NCBI GenBank assembly: GCA_951799425.1
Contig: OX637395.1
Location: forward strand, 14,424,451-14,488,450
Reading direction: 5' to 3'
DNA: 64,000 bases
Source: Ilex aquifolium
Taxonomy: Eukaryota > Streptophyta > Magnoliopsida > Aquifoliales > Aquifoliaceae
Position 1 is the stretch's first letter. The number at the start of each line of letters is the position of its first letter. The translations under genes and the position numbers were made by a program. Below, one piece after another: positions 1-11,957 of this stretch. Below the pieces are notes generated by a model that saw only the letters and a list, made by a program, of their open reading frames with translations, did not search any database and was not told the DNA's origin.

Positions 1-25
1 AGATTCTAGTGCTACGGATTCATTT

Positions 26-412
26 GTGTCATTATCATTTGCCATGCACATAGACCGAACCTCTACCTATTTGGATAATGGGTTAACTATTTCTACTCCG
101 ATGTGGTGTGGTGGTGGTAGAGACTGTTTATGGGGTTGTCTTGTGCATATGGGTGATAGGGAGTTGTTGGTGGATTTGATGCCATTGGATATCCAAGATT
201 TTGATTTGATCTTGGGTATGTATTGGTTATCCTCATATCATGCCTCTATAGATTGTTTTCGTAAGGAAGTAGTATTTTGGGTTCTATATGTGCCTATGTT
301 CCGATTTTATGGTGATTGTCCTACTACTCCTACGGGGTTAATTTCTATAATAAAAGCTATGAAATTATTGAGGAAAGGGTGTTAGGGGTACTTGGCATAT
401 ATGAAGAATACT
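26..412 (+). pseudogene. Retroviral-type aspartic protease, C-terminal part
   Basis: The frame ending at 385 contains the protease C-terminal signature around DLILGMYWLSSYHA (about residues 60-73), where plant Ty3 proteases usually read LGMDWLS. The active-site Asp-Gly motif would lie near or before the window edge and was not identified. A stop at 383-385 ends the frame before the linker to reverse transcriptase. It would have processed the Gag-Pol polyprotein of the element. Remnant only. Confidence 0.7.
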
Positions 413-419
413 CAAAAGG

Positions 420-1245
420 GTGGTTATTGAGTTGGTAAATTTTCTTGTTGTGTGTGAGTTTATTGATGTATTTCCTAAGGAATGGCCAGGTGTACTAGTT
501 GACCGAGAATTTGAATTTACCATTAGGTTGATGTCAGACACTAGTTCAATTTCAAGTGCACCATATCGTATGGCTCCAGCTGAACTGAAAGAATTAAAGA
601 TTCAGTTACAGGAACTGTTAGAACATGGGTTTGTTTGACCCAGTGTATCTCCTTAGGGTGCTCCGGTGTTACTTGTTAAGAAAAAGGATGGTACTATGCA
701 GTTATGTCTTGAATACCGATAACTGAATAATGTAACTATACGAAACAAGTATCATTTGCCACGTATAGACGATTTGTTGGACCAATTACAGGGTGCCAAT
801 GTATTTTCAAATATTGATCTTCGATTACGATACCATTAGTTAAAGGTGAAAGAGAGTGATATATCCAAATGGATTTTCGGACTAGGTATGGCCATTATGA
901 GTTTTTGGTTATGTCATTTGGTTTAACTAATGCAGTGGCTGCATATATGGATTTAATGAATCGTGTGTTCTAGCATTACCTACACTCATTTGTCATTGTT
1001 TTTATTGATGATATTCTAGTTTATTCTTGAAGTGTAGAGGAGCATGAACATCACTTGAGAGTGGTATTACAGATTTTGCGTTATAGACAATTGTATGCTA
1101 AATTTAGTAAGTGTGAGTTTGGTTGAGTATTGTTGTATTTTTGGGCCATGTTATCTCAGGTGATGGTGTTTTTTTTTACCCATCAAAGATTGAAACTGTG
1201 GCTAACTGGGAAAGACCAAAGTCGGTGACTGAAATTTGAAGTTTC
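420..1245 (+). pseudogene. Reverse transcriptase remnant
   Basis: The first frame (to 638) shows the linker-to-RT start, with VFPKEWPG and the conserved run of Pro-Tyr-Arg-Met-Ala around 570. Further on, short stretches in shifting frames give the KKDGTMQLCLEYR region (about 680-720), the [15 protein letters not shown] region (about 755-800) and the catalytic FIDDILVYS (about 1000-1028). There are many stops (for example 636-638 and directly after VYS) and frameshifts. The catalytic Asp pair survives as FIDD although the protein cannot be made. Confidence 0.85.
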
Positions 1246-1740
1246 TTGGGAATGATGGGTTATTATCGAAGATTTGTGGAAAACTTATCGGTTATTGCTA
1301 TGCCTTTTACCCAACTAACTCGTAAAGGGGTGAAGTTTGGTTGCACTGACAGATGTGAGCAGAGTTTCCAGGAATTGAAGAACAGGTTGACTTCAGCTCC
1401 AGTATTTACATTTCCAATAGGAAATGATAGTTTTGTCATATACAGTGATGCGTCTCACCAGGCTTTAGGGGGTGTGTTAATACAACATGGTAAAGTAGTT
1501 GCATATGCTTGTAGGCAACTATTATTGTGTTTGCTTTGAAATTGTGAAGACATTTTCTTAATGTTGCAACTTGTGAAATTTATATAGATCATCAAAGTTT
1601 GAAATATCTGTTTACACAGAAGGAGTTGAATTTGAGGCAACAGAGGTGGATTGAATTGATTAAGGACTATGACTATACTATTCACTATCAACTAGGAAAA
1701 GTAAATGTGGTAGTTGATGCGTTGAACAAGAAGTTATCGG
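1246..1740 (+). pseudogene. RNase H domain remnant of pol
   Basis: The frame 1246-1539 opens with the GYYRRFV motif that follows RT in plant gypsy elements, continues through the thumb, and reaches the RNase H core at YSDASHQALGGVL with its catalytic Asp, then HGKVVAYACRQL. After a break at about 1530 the tail with [17 protein letters not shown] and DALN residues continues to about 1740. A minus-strand open frame over the same bases is only its shadow. Confidence 0.85.
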
Positions 1741-1959
1741 GAAGTTTATCTCATTTGTAGGTGCTTCGGAGAGGTATGTTTGTTTATCTGAAGCTTATCA
1801 GAGCTCATCTGGCAGTTGGGGGAACTATAGCTTTACTGGCCAATTTGACCTTGAAGCCGATATTGGTGGACAAAATTCGTGAAGCTCAGAGATTTGATGT
1901 ACAGTTGGAGAATATCAAGAGTGAAGTTCAAAGTTGAACTAGAATGGATTTTGTGATTA

Positions 1960-2712
1960 AGAATGGTGAGGTGTTGTTATTTGGTACTATATTATGTGTA
2001 CCTAATGATGTGGGGTTGAAAAAGGAAATTCTTAAGGAGGCTCACACTCAACATATGTTATCCATCAGGGCAGTACCAAGTTGTATCAAGATCTGAAAAA
2101 AAATTATTGGTGGGTTGGGATGAAAAGGGAAATTGTTGAGTTTATGGCAAGATGCTTGGTTTTTAAGCAAGTAAAAACTAAGCACCAACAGCCAGCATAA
2201 TTGTTACAATATCTTTCAGTGCTTCAATGAAAGTGGGAGCAGATTAACATGGATTTTGTGAAAGAATTACCACATACACAGAAAGGGCATAACTCTATTT
2301 GGGTGGTGGTGGATAGATTGACTAAATCCGCACATTTCTTAGCTATTAAGACTTTTTTTCCTCCTGATAGGTTAACAAGGTTATATGTTGATGAGATTAT
2401 CATATTGCATGGGACACCTATATCTATTGTATCTGATAGGGATCCATCCTTACATCAAGGTTTTGGCCTAGTCTCCAAACTGTTCTAGGCACTAATATGA
2501 GGTTTAGCACAACCTTCCATCCACAGACTGACGAACAATCGGAGCGGACTATACATACTTTGGAGGATATGCTATGGGCTTGTGTTATAGAATTTAAAGG
2601 TAATTGAGATGATCATTTACCTTTAGTTGAATTTGCATATAATAATAGTTATCAAGCTTCAATTGAAATAGCTCCCTATAAACCTTTATCTGGTAGGAAG
2701 TTCAAGACTCCG
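1960..2712 (+). pseudogene. Integrase remnant (zinc finger and DDE core)
   Basis: The HHCC zinc-binding region is at about 2040-2190, in pieces; the second Cys of the CxxC pair appears changed to Phe (CLVFKQ). The catalytic core in frame 2249-2488 has the first Asp in MDFVKELP and the second in VSDRDPS; the third residue, Glu, lies in [12 protein letters not shown] at about 2520-2555 in another frame, followed by the YNNSYQ-type region. It would insert the element cDNA into chromosomes. Frameshift at about 2486 and several stops. Confidence 0.85.
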
Positions 2713-3222
2713 GTGTGTTGGAGTGAAGTTGGGGAAATGAAGTTGTTGGGTCCTAAAATTGTACAAGTTATAGCAGACGAAGTGAAAGTGATTCCAGAAA
2801 GGTTAAGAAGTTTGCAAAATAGACAGAAGAATTATGCTGATAATCGCATGAGAGACTTGGAGTTTGAGGTGGGCGACCGTGTTTTGTTGCGGATTTCTCC
2901 TTGGAAGGGTGTTGTATGATTTGGTAAGAAAGGCAATTGGAGCTGGGCATATTGTTTGGATTTACCTTCGGACTTGTCACGACTACACGACGTATTTCAT
3001 TTATCTATGCTCTGAAAGTATTTTTCAAATCCATCACATGTGTTGACTATGGAGCCCATTGAGTTGAGTGAAGACTTGTCCTACGTTGAAGAACCGGTAG
3101 AGATTTTGGGTCGAAAGGAGAAAGTTCTTCGCATAAAGATTATTCCGTTGATGAAAGTTTTGTGACAAAGTCATTTTGTGGATGAGGCAACATGGGAGAG
3201 TGAGGAGACTATGTGAGTGTAG
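2713..3222 (+). pseudogene. Integrase C-terminal region and first part of chromodomain
   Basis: Frame 2713-2919 shows the integrase GPY/F-type region, with RSLQNRQKNYADNR, then EVGDRVLLRISPWKGV. Later pieces in other frames give HDVFH-like residues, EPVEILGRKEKV, and the chromodomain ending VDEATWESEETM at about 3180-3213. The chromodomain of chromoviruses directs integration to particular chromatin. The sequence stops abruptly at 3222 and resumes at 4816 in the same domain. Confidence 0.82.
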
Positions 3223-4815
3223 TGATTCGACTTGTTTTATATCATACACCCATGTATAAGTGGTCAAATTATAGTTTTCTTGGTTTAAGTCCAAGATCGA
3301 TCCCACGAAGAGTTTTAATAATTAGAATTTAAAATAAAAACAGTGAAGTTTTTGTTTAAAGCAGTGTGACATGTGATAGCTTGTGATGTGAGCTTAGATT
3401 GATAACTAGTTTAGTTAAATAAAGTGCGTAGATGGATTGTTTAAGAAAAGATACCCGTCAGTTTTAGGATCCCATATGCTTTATCTTAGTTAAGTACTGG
3501 AAATGCCACCTTACAACAATTAACTTCCAGGTCACTAGAAAGTCAACCGGTAGGTCTGATGTATAGTAAACACAACAACTTCTTAGGTTAGCTGGTGTTA
3601 TATATGTCAATTGACTAATTTAAGTAAACCAGAAGGACAAGCCATTCATGAGGAATACCGAAATTATTCAATTGTTAGTTTAATACTATGTATTAGTTAA
3701 ACGACCTTAGTGAACCAAAAGGACAAGCCATTCAAGTGGATTACTTAGGTCATTAATCTGACAGCTTTGTATACCAGTTAAACAACTTTAGTGAACCAGA
3801 AGGACAAGTCATTCAAGTGGATCACTTAGGTCATTAATCTGATAATTTTATGTACCATGCAACAGTAAACATCCTCAGTACCCCTTGGAGGTCAAGCCAT
3901 ATCGTTGGACACCGTAGATATTCAACTAGTAGGTTGCTGATTCACTGATGACATAATTCTGGGCTACGTAGTAACACCCAATTATGTACATCACTGTATC
4001 ATGCATGAAGTTCATAATAATATATAATATAGTAGAGTATAATTAAACATCGGCATTTCAACAACTTAACCAATCTTATACATATGTTTCCTCTTCACTG
4101 AAGGGTATAAGGAGATTACTCACGCTCCATTGCTATAAATAAGCAAGAAGTGCGGGTAATTCTCATTACAATATTAAATAAAATACAGACACAGATACTT
4201 CTTTCGCAAGGAATAACTGAAATACAATCACCCTTAATATTGATTAAAACATAAAGGTGATGGCTATTCAATTGTCCAAGTAGAAAGATATAACATAAAT
4301 GTAGAAATATAGAGTTTTAGCTGGAGAATGGGTCGCACCATATTTCTTTCTCTCTTTTTCTCTCTTTTCTTCCTCTTGGTTTCTCTCTGGAACTCTATAC
4401 TTTAGTTCTCTCTCCCTCCAGCTCTCTCTAAGTCCATCCGGCTGAAATGAAAATGGCAGCCCATATATATAGGCATCAAGGAAGTAGGAGGTGGAGGATC
4501 AGCTTCAACCGCCTAACACCATCGTCTGGACGCCACCACCACCGTCTGGACGGTGCTGGCTTGCTGGATGTTGATCTCCTTGTTGTGCTGGCTAATTCTT
4601 GGTTATTTTACACTTTTTTCCCTTGTTCTTTCAAGCTTTGACAGATTGCTCCTTGTAATTTCTAGCAATTCCACACAAAAACCCTGAAATTTTAGACAGT
4701 ACACAAATAAAATCGTAGCTTACGCACAAACCTTAATACATTGTTTTTAACTGTTTTATCTTATAAAATTAATTTATTTAATTATTCTAATTTACATACT
4801 AATTAGGGTTAATCA
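3223..4815 (-). mobile_element. Solo LTR, family D, copy 1
   Basis: Read on the minus strand it starts TGATTAACCCTAATTAG (ending at 4815) and finishes GTCGAATCA (at 3223). The flanking pentamers are TGTAG (3218-3222) and TGCAG (4816-4820), a target duplication with one transition. A second copy of the family at 33084-34887 aligns at both ends and at several internal blocks. There is a TATA-like site on the minus strand near 4465-4475 and a CT-rich leader. Internal repeats of about 80 bp carry the phrase GGACAAG.CATTCAAGTGG (around 3711 and 3791). A palindromic ACCGTC-TG-GACGGT lies at about 4541-4554. No coding capacity. Confidence 0.88.
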
Positions 4816-4885
4816 TGCAGTATCCCCATTTATTTCTTGATAGTAAGTAATTTTGGGGTCAAAATTTCTTTTAATAGGAGAGAGT
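4816..4885 (+). pseudogene. Chromodomain tail and polypurine tract of the Tekay-like element
   Basis: After the family D LTR is ignored, the codons from 3205 continue at 4816 and give the usual chromodomain ending (VQYPHLF) of this group. This is independent support for the insertion boundaries. The purine-rich run AATAGGAGAGAGT (4873-4885) directly precedes the LTR start and is the polypurine tract that primes plus-strand cDNA synthesis. A TGA at 3214 and a TAA shortly after show decay. Confidence 0.8.
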
Positions 4886-5203
4886 TGTGAGACCATAAAA
4901 TGTTGGGGGTTAATGTGTAATTTATGATAATTTGAGATATTAATATGGGGGTTAAATTATAGTTACAGAAACTATTGGAGAATGGGAAAATCTTGAATTA
5001 TAACACTAGGGGTTGAATTTTGTGATTTAAATGTATTTGGCGTGAAAAATCATATGAAGGGGAGATGTTTTGAATGTGTGTTTATAAATATTTAAATTTA
5101 AGAAGGGAGTGTGTGTGAGGGAAAGAGGGTTAAAGGGTCCAAGTGGATTTTGGGGAAAATAATGAGTCATAAGAGACAGGTGTCTCTTATAACACACACC
5201 TTC

Positions 5204-5207
<4 letters not shown>

Positions 5208-5246
<39 letters not shown>
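5208..5246. repeat. (TG)n microsatellite
   Basis: An uninterrupted run of about 19 TG units inside LTR family C. Confidence 0.98.
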
Positions 5247-5249
<3 letters not shown>

Positions 5250-5726
5250 GGTGTGTGTTTAAATGAGAGTTCCAAAGAAAGGGAGAGATAGAGATTGAGA
5301 AAGGGAGTGAAGTGAGATAGAAGAGATTGGTTAGGAAGGAAGGAGATCTGGTGGAGGAACTTCGCTCGTTCAGTTTGAAATCGGCATGGAAGAACCAATT
5401 TTCTTGTTTTCTTTGATTTCATAAAGGCTTTGTTGAAGAATTGGAAGACAGTAACTCTTCTTGGTAAGAAAATTTTGTTAATAATTCTTTGGTTTTGGTT
5501 GTTTAAAAGAATAGAAAAAGGGTTGGTTGATGGTGTAGGAAAATCATAATTGTGGGTCTGGTTTTGATAATGGTCTTGGTTTATGGATTTTGCATGTTAG
5601 GTTTGTAAAAGATTTGAAATAATATGTGTTTGGAGATTGTAATTATTGGTATGTATGTTAGGAGTTATGGGGTTGAAAGAGAAGGATTTAGGTAAAATAT
5701 TGGATGAATAAGGGTTTCTATCAGAC

Positions 5727-5944
5727 TTCTACCAGTAGGAATTGATGTCCTACCGGTAGAACGACATTCTGTTAGAGTTCTATTGGTAGGAAGTGATGTT
5801 CTACCGGTAGAATGACATTCTGAAAGAAGTTCTACCTATAGGAAGTAATGTCCTACTTGTAGAATAAGTTTTGTGAGAAGTTCTACAAGTAAAAGATGGT
5901 GTTCTATTGGTAGGACGACATTCTGAAAGGATTTCTACCGGTAG
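5727..5944 (+). repeat. 51-52 bp minisatellite with CTACCGGTAG palindromes
   Basis: Four diverged units start at about 5727, 5778, 5830 and 5881, with a partial fifth at 5933. Each carries one or two variants of CTACCGGTAG, which is its own reverse complement; perfect copies are at 5750-5759, 5801-5810 and 5935-5944. The phrase GACATTCTG recurs in most units. The array lies in the transcribed part of the LTR if the TATA at about 5080 is used. Confidence 0.88.
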
Positions 5945-7084
5945 AAACATGAAATTTCCACCATTTTGTTGTATCATTTGTAATTCATTGTCATTGTCCA
6001 CTCAACCTCAAACCTCTTTTAAACACTTAAATGGGTTTGAATCAATTTAAGTTGATCTTATTTACCTACAAGCACGTCATTCACCTAAGGGTTGAATACA
6101 ATATAATAAATGGAAGGGGATACTAGTAAGGTATCGAGCTAAGCTCGATTAATCACTTGTACTTGTGCGTGTGTGACGTAATATCATTTTTTGTAACTTG
6201 TAAATTATATATATTTAATTTGTGGTGATGTATGTTGGGTACGGAGACGAGGACGTAAGGGTCAGATTCAACTAAGACTACACAAAAAGACTGAGTTCGG
6301 GTTCGGAATTGAACCTGAGGTGAGTGTATTGTTTCATATTGATTGAAAATATGTATAAATATTATTAGCAATATTTATGTGGTTATACCTAAATTGTGAA
6401 ATGATGAACCTTATGTTGTGTGATGATTTTGGTTATGAGTTGGATATATGAAATGAAGGATTATGTGATTTTTCTATGATCCCAACTACGGAGACTACTA
6501 GGCATTTACGCATTATATTAGCTAAGACTATCGGGCATAGATGGTAGCAATAGATTTGTTGAGACTGCTGGTCATAAACAGCAGCGTTGTGATTGTCGTG
6601 ACACACGGGCGGAAATGGGTAGCGTTAATTATTGATGGTTGGTCAAATATTGATAATTAAATCCTAATATGTGGATTGTATTACTATTGTGCGGTGTTTT
6701 GGTGTTTTCTTTCTATATGTTGCAAATATACTCACTGAGCTTGTGGTTTTGCTAACCCCTCCTCAGTTGCTTCTTTTCAGGAACATGAGAAGCAAAAGGT
6801 GGACCACTGGGCAGCCTAGCTTGACATTGAGAGGTTGACGTCATAATGTACAATATGTCATGTAGCATAATTGTACATAGTTTTTATTGGTTGTTAAGGA
6901 TGTTTAAGAGTATGGTTCCCTAATCTTGTGGTACCACTGTACAATGTGAATGTCATATTTTCATATTTAAGTAACGGCTTGGTAATTATTGTACATATTA
7001 ATTACTCTGGCTTTATTGTGGGTTAAATATAACAAGATATAATATTACCCACATTCTATCTCTCTTCCAGGATGGGGTGTGACA

Positions 7085-8096
7085 ATTTTAAAATCAATGA
7101 CATATTATTCTTGTATGTAAAATATGTATTTGGATGTAAATAATCCGTTTATTCAAGAATTTAAGCATATATTAAAAATAATATAAAAACTTTGTAGATC
7201 TATCACATATATAAAATAGGAGTCTAGAACTAGGTTTTTAAATCAAGAGCACGTAGATCTTGCAAGCAAATCATGTATTTTGTTCAAGAAACGAATCATG
7301 AATTCAAACGAATATAAAAATATTATAGATCAATTATTTATATCATAATAAATATGAAAAATATATATTACATAACCCTAATTATCAATAAATGAATCTA
7401 AGTAACAAAACCCCTACCTTGATTCTTTAGATTTTGATCCTAATGTGTTTTGTTGCAATTACCACACATTAATCCTTTAAGATTTAGCATGTTCTTCCTC
7501 ATTTTCTTCTCCTCAAACTTTTTTAGGCTTCTTAGGGTTGAAACTAGGTAAAAACAGTTTAGATCACAGACTTAGAGTATTTATAGGCTGAAAAATAGAG
7601 AATTCAGGTCTGGACACAGGTGACAGTCTGCCCCCAACTTCTAGCTCGATTTTGACTTTGTTAGAGGACAATTCTCGAAATTTTCGTAATACATTTTTGT
7701 AGCCCTTGAAGTCTAGTTTTTACTATCCAAAAATGAGGTCAATTAGATGTCGGGGTAAAAAGTTATAGCCAAAATACCAAGGTAGTGTCAAATTCCTTTC
7801 TACCCAAATCCTCTCCAAAATATTTTAACTTCGGAATACTTCCAAACTTCTAATACACCCCATATAACATCTCCCAATGTTTTTCGACCTTAAATAGATT
7901 CAATGAAAACCTTATTTTGACCTATAAACATTTATAAACTTATCTATCCACACTTACCAAACTTAAACATATCCAACACACAAAACCCCCAACTTCATGA
8001 TCAATCTTTAAACAACGATTCAAAGTTTCTATCATCATTTTGAAAGTACTTTTAATATCATGTTATCCTTCTTTAAATTTTGTATAGCGTCTTACA
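7085..8096 (-). mobile_element. LTR family A, copy 1, 5' half
   Basis: On the minus strand it starts TGTAAGACGCTATACAAAAT at 8096 and aligns in blocks with 12462-13130 and 41365-42430 (for example ATTTAAAG.A.GATAACATGATAT and GATTGATCATGAAGTT). A TATA box reads CCTATAAATAC on the minus strand near 7590. Its 3' half is missing because the Tekay-like element ends at 7084; the remainder probably lies left of the window. The right flank (8097 on) is Athila gag, so this LTR was inserted there. Confidence 0.75.
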
Positions 8097-8099
8097 AAA

Positions 8100-9520
8100 A
8101 TTTTTAGAGCCCTTATCTATTCCTAATTGGCAAGCCCTACAATAAGAAATTTTCAAGAAATTTTTTCCCCTTCATCATACAAATGCTTCGAAATGTCAAA
8201 TTATGATTTTTTCTAGCAAGGAAGGGGAAACCTTTTATGAGTATTGGGAGAGATTTAAGGATCTCCTCCAATTTTCCCCCCACCATACTTTTGAAAACTA
8301 GAGGTTAGTAGGATTTTTCTATGACCACACTTTTTTGTGTCCATTTATCGAGATGATGTCACAAGGGGATTTTATGTGTAAGAGTCTTGATGAGGCTTTT
8401 GATTACTTCAATACATTTGTAGAGAGTTTCCAGATGTGGGACTCACCTTCATTAACCCAAGTAGAGTCTAGAATCACCACTTCCCATGAGAAAAAATTTC
8501 TTTTGAAAGAAGATGATGATTTGAGGGCCAAGATGGACACCATGGCCCGTAAACTTGAGGCCATGGAAATGCGAAAGGTTAGTGAGATGTCTATTATTCC
8601 TTCCATAAATCAGGTATGTGGGATATGTGCTTTGTCCGGGCAACCCGTGGGGGAGTGCCCTACTATTCCAACCTTCAAGGAGCACCTGTTGAAGCAACAC
8701 AATGTGATATCTAGGTTTCAAAAGAATTATTCCAACCCATATTTTGAGACTTAAAATCAAGGGTGGTGTGCCCACTCGAACTTTAGTTGGAGGAACAATC
8801 AACAAGCACAACCACTAGTCAATTCTCCACCATCACAAGGACCCCCCACAATATCCACCGTATCAGTCACCACTAATAAGGTGTCTGGAGGACACTTTAA
8901 AGCAATTTATGTAGAGCCATATGAACTTTAATCCTCAAACCACCTAGGCTCTTAATGAATTCAATGTTCAAACTTCACAATCAATAGATGATATCAAGAG
9001 TCACCTAGCAACATCGACCTAATCATTGAATTCCATTGAAAAGGGAAGTATCCTGCCCAACCAAAGCCACCCAACGTCAATTTCATATAGGTATCTCTTC
9101 CGTTTCTGAAGCACCACTTGAGAATGTACAGTCCATCACAACTCTTAGGAGTGGTAAGGTTGTAGACAAGTCCATAACTCCCCAAAAGTCTAATTCCGTA
9201 ATCAAGTCTACAGCAATTTTCCATGATGAGACTGCACCTGAGGGGAAAGAGGATCCACCATGTCCCATACCAGCTCCATTTCCCCAAAGGTTGAAGAAGC
9301 CACAAAAGATAAATCACCATGCTGAGATTTTTGAATTGTTCAAACAGGTCAAGATAAATATTTCATTGCTCGATGCAATTAAACAGGTCTCTCTTCTGCC
9401 AAGTTCCTAAAGGACTTGTGCACGATCAAGAAAAATATCAACGTGCAAAAGAGGGCATTTCTTATAGAGCAAGCTAGTGTCATTATTTAGCATAAGACCC
9501 CAACAAAATAAAAAGATCCA
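8100..9520 (+). pseudogene. Athila-type gag remnant
   Basis: Pieces in order are KEGETFYEYWERFKDLL (about 8220-8270), the frame 8335-8754 with FIEMMSQGDFMCKSLDEAF and a Cys/His-like CGICALSGQPVGECP region typical of Athila/Tat gag, and the frame 9036-9410 with TTLRSGKVVD and PCPIPAPFPQRLKKPQK, followed by LLDAIKQV. These are the conserved blocks of plant Athila gag. Stops at about 8302 and 8752 and later frameshifts break it. Gag would form the virus-like particle. Confidence 0.82.
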
Positions 9521-9647
9521 AGTTGTCTAACAATTTCATGCATTATAGGGAATTTCAGGGATGAGCAAGTTTTGCTTGATCTTGGAGTTAGTATCAACCT
9601 ACTCTCATACTCAGTCTACCAACAATTAGGTTTGGGTGAACTTAAAC
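9521..9647 (+). pseudogene. Athila aspartic protease, N-terminal part with active site
   Basis: The active-site motif reads LLDLGVSINLLSYSVYQQLG (about 9577-9635), with Asp-Leu-Gly as usual for this clade instead of Asp-Thr-Gly. The frame is cut at 9647 by solo LTR B1 and resumes at 11958 with the KV.T...LA....VKFPRGVVED block in broken frames. Confidence 0.8.
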
Positions 9648-11957
9648 TATGACGATCCTAAAACCGGGGGTCCTTTGTCAACTCGTTGATCACCCATCAA
9701 CCCATGGAATACCCATGGATACCGTATAACTCGATACCACGCCGTTATGCCCCATTTACCAGGATCCATAACTTATCAAAATTCGGGTAAAGTCTACTTT
9801 GTACGGAGAGCTCTACCAAAAACGCAACTTGTGCAATCATACAACATTGACCACACCGGGTCCATTTATCCATACTCATATAACAACATGTAATTTTATA
9901 TTAAACATAGTCCATATGAGTTCGATTACAATCCTTACATACACTACATGCCCAAAAACTAATTTACATCTTAGTTTTACAAAAGCATAATTTAAAAGCT
10001 ACATTTTAGCTTTTCTTCATCAATGAGAGTAGTTCACCTGCGCATATCCCGCACCTGAAATATTGTCCCCATAAAGGGTGAGCCACGCTCAGTATGGTAT
10101 CTCCTAAAGAAGTTACTCCCCAACCTAGATGCATATGAAATGTTCACAAGCAACAATCACTCCATTCAAGAATTTGCAATTCAACAATGAAATCCTCAAT
10201 GTCATGTCATGATATGAGATGAGACTCACACATACAACTTAACCCGAGCCTTTACCGGCTCCCTCAACACATGCAATGTCATGCGTATAAATCTGGGCAT
10301 TCCAATCCCCCAACATTGATGTTACACGTCCAATGACCTTTTTAAAATAAAACATGTGTCTTTGTTAGGTATTCGGATTTTGGAATCTCACCGCCAGTTC
10401 CGTACACCGTTACATTTTTTTGGACTTGCACCATCGGAAGCGTATAAACTAGTAACCGAGTCTTGCACCTGAGGGAGTATCTAGCTCTTCTTGCTATACC
10501 CCACACAAGTTTTTCATGCAACCATGAAACTCAATCGGACCTAGGTCCAACCTTCTCGAGTCCACGGCTCAACCATCAAGAATGGTATTTGATTTAAAAA
10601 CATGCACACACACCTACACTCATATCAAATGCCCACGAATGTGATGTTACCCGTGCATACGCAATGTAAATGTACAATTGTAATTCTCAATCATGTTTAA
10701 TATGTCATGAGCACATTATGAACAATTCAATATCCAGCAACCTTTTCTATGGTAAATTACATCATAAGCATATAACCACCATAAACAACCTCAATGTCAA
10801 TATATATCATATGCATATACCAACACCAACTCCCAAGCATGTTATAACACAATCAATGCAAATAACACTTAATCCACATAGGCATTTCATCAAACACCTT
10901 CGAGTCATAAATGTAAACACATAACATGCACAATCAATACATTTCTCAAGAAATCACAAACAAGTAATTTTTAAGTACCCAATTCATGCTAAAAATGATT
11001 TTAACTATTCTCAATACCCAAACATGTTATAACATTTTCAATGAAACCAACATGCTACATCAACATAGGCTCAATTATCACATTTTTCATGAATTTACCA
11101 AACAAGTAAATCCTACAAACCCAATTCATGTAAGATTGGTTTAACATATTTCTATACTCATTTCCCAAAATCTAGTTACACTAGGAGTACATCAAACAAA
11201 AGAATTCATCTAAATTCATGATACCCATATCATATGGAACCCTAGGTTGAAAATAAACCTAATTATGAAAAGAACCCTACCTCTTGAAGCGTAAAACAAC
11301 GGAAGAAAACTCTCAAGACCCGAAACAAGCTCTAATCCATGATTCCTCCAAAATCCCATTTTTTGATCTTTTTCAAAACCTTCGATTTTTGGTACGTAGA
11401 CGTAGCCCTCGTCGTGTAGATCAACTTTGGTTCTTGGCCCGAAGAATTCCAACCAACGTAGAGCCGTAAATCGTAGAGAGAAGTTAGAGAATCCTCTTTT
11501 TCCCTCTCTTCCTCTCTAATTTTGAAAATCTGATGGGTATGGGGAGAAAATCTGACTCTCTTATTTATACCCCTTAGATGTTTGACCCTCGTTGCGTCAC
11601 ACGTCCTCCATTCCCGGGTCCGGTTTCATCCCGAAACAATTAAATTTATTCTCGGTTCAAGTTCAAAATATTTTTATTTGAACTAGCTTTAAATTATTTT
11701 TCAATTTTTGAAATTTAATTTCACGTCTCGTTTTTAGGTCACGCGACACCCGATCACCTTGTAAAGCGCAAAAAATTCGACTATCTCGGAATTCAACGAA
11801 AATTGACTGGGTAACTAGATTTCGTGAGACAAATCTAACGGTGAGGTCCGTTTCATCATCCAAGTCCCATAAAAATTTAGATTTTTAACCTGTACCGTAG
11901 TAACTAATTACTGTTTTACCCTTTTTCATAAAAAATAAAATTTACCCGGGTTTTACA
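9648..11957 (-). mobile_element. Solo LTR, family B, copy 1
   Basis: On the minus strand it starts TGTAAAACCCGGGTAAAT at 11957 and ends CCGGTTTTAGGATCGTCATA at 9648 (final TA replacing CA). Flanking pentamers are TAAAC (9643-9647) and TAAAT (11958-11962). The protease frame of the host element continues across the two flanks, confirming the edges. A minus-strand TATA box (TATAAATAAGAG) is at about 11560-11570. Aligns with B2 and B3, for example CCGTACAAAG.AGACT and the CACTTGGGCC-type block. No coding capacity. Confidence 0.88.

Larger units (their letters stand above)
1..7084 (+). mobile_element. Tekay/Del-like Ty3-gypsy chromovirus, 3' part
   Basis: The order protease, reverse transcriptase, RNase H, integrase, chromodomain, polypurine tract and 3' LTR on the plus strand identifies a chromovirus; the chromodomain and the LTR length of about 2.2 kb suggest the Tekay/Del group. 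The 5' LTR, gag and start of protease lie left of the window. Every domain has stops or frameshifts, so it is dead. A reverse-strand solo LTR (3223-4815) splits the chromodomain. The element ends at 7084 against an LTR of another family, so it was probably inserted into that LTR; the matching target duplication cannot be tested because the 5' end is outside the window. Confidence 0.85.
4886..7084 (+). mobile_element. 3' LTR of the Tekay-like element (LTR family C)
   Basis: It begins TGTGAGACCATAAAATG directly after the polypurine tract and ends GATGGGGTGTGACA, giving TG...CA ends and a length of 2199 bp. A TATA-like TTTATAAATATTT lies at about 5080. It contains a TG microsatellite (5208-5246) and a 51-52 bp tandem array with CTACCGGTAG palindromes (5727-5944). 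The open frames across it, including the Thr-His run on the minus strand at 5027-5422, are microsatellite translations and not genes. Confidence 0.82.

Noticed and set aside
5027..5422. 131-residue minus-strand open frame with a Thr-His run
   Set aside because: The run is the TG microsatellite read in frame; no domain, and it lies inside an LTR.
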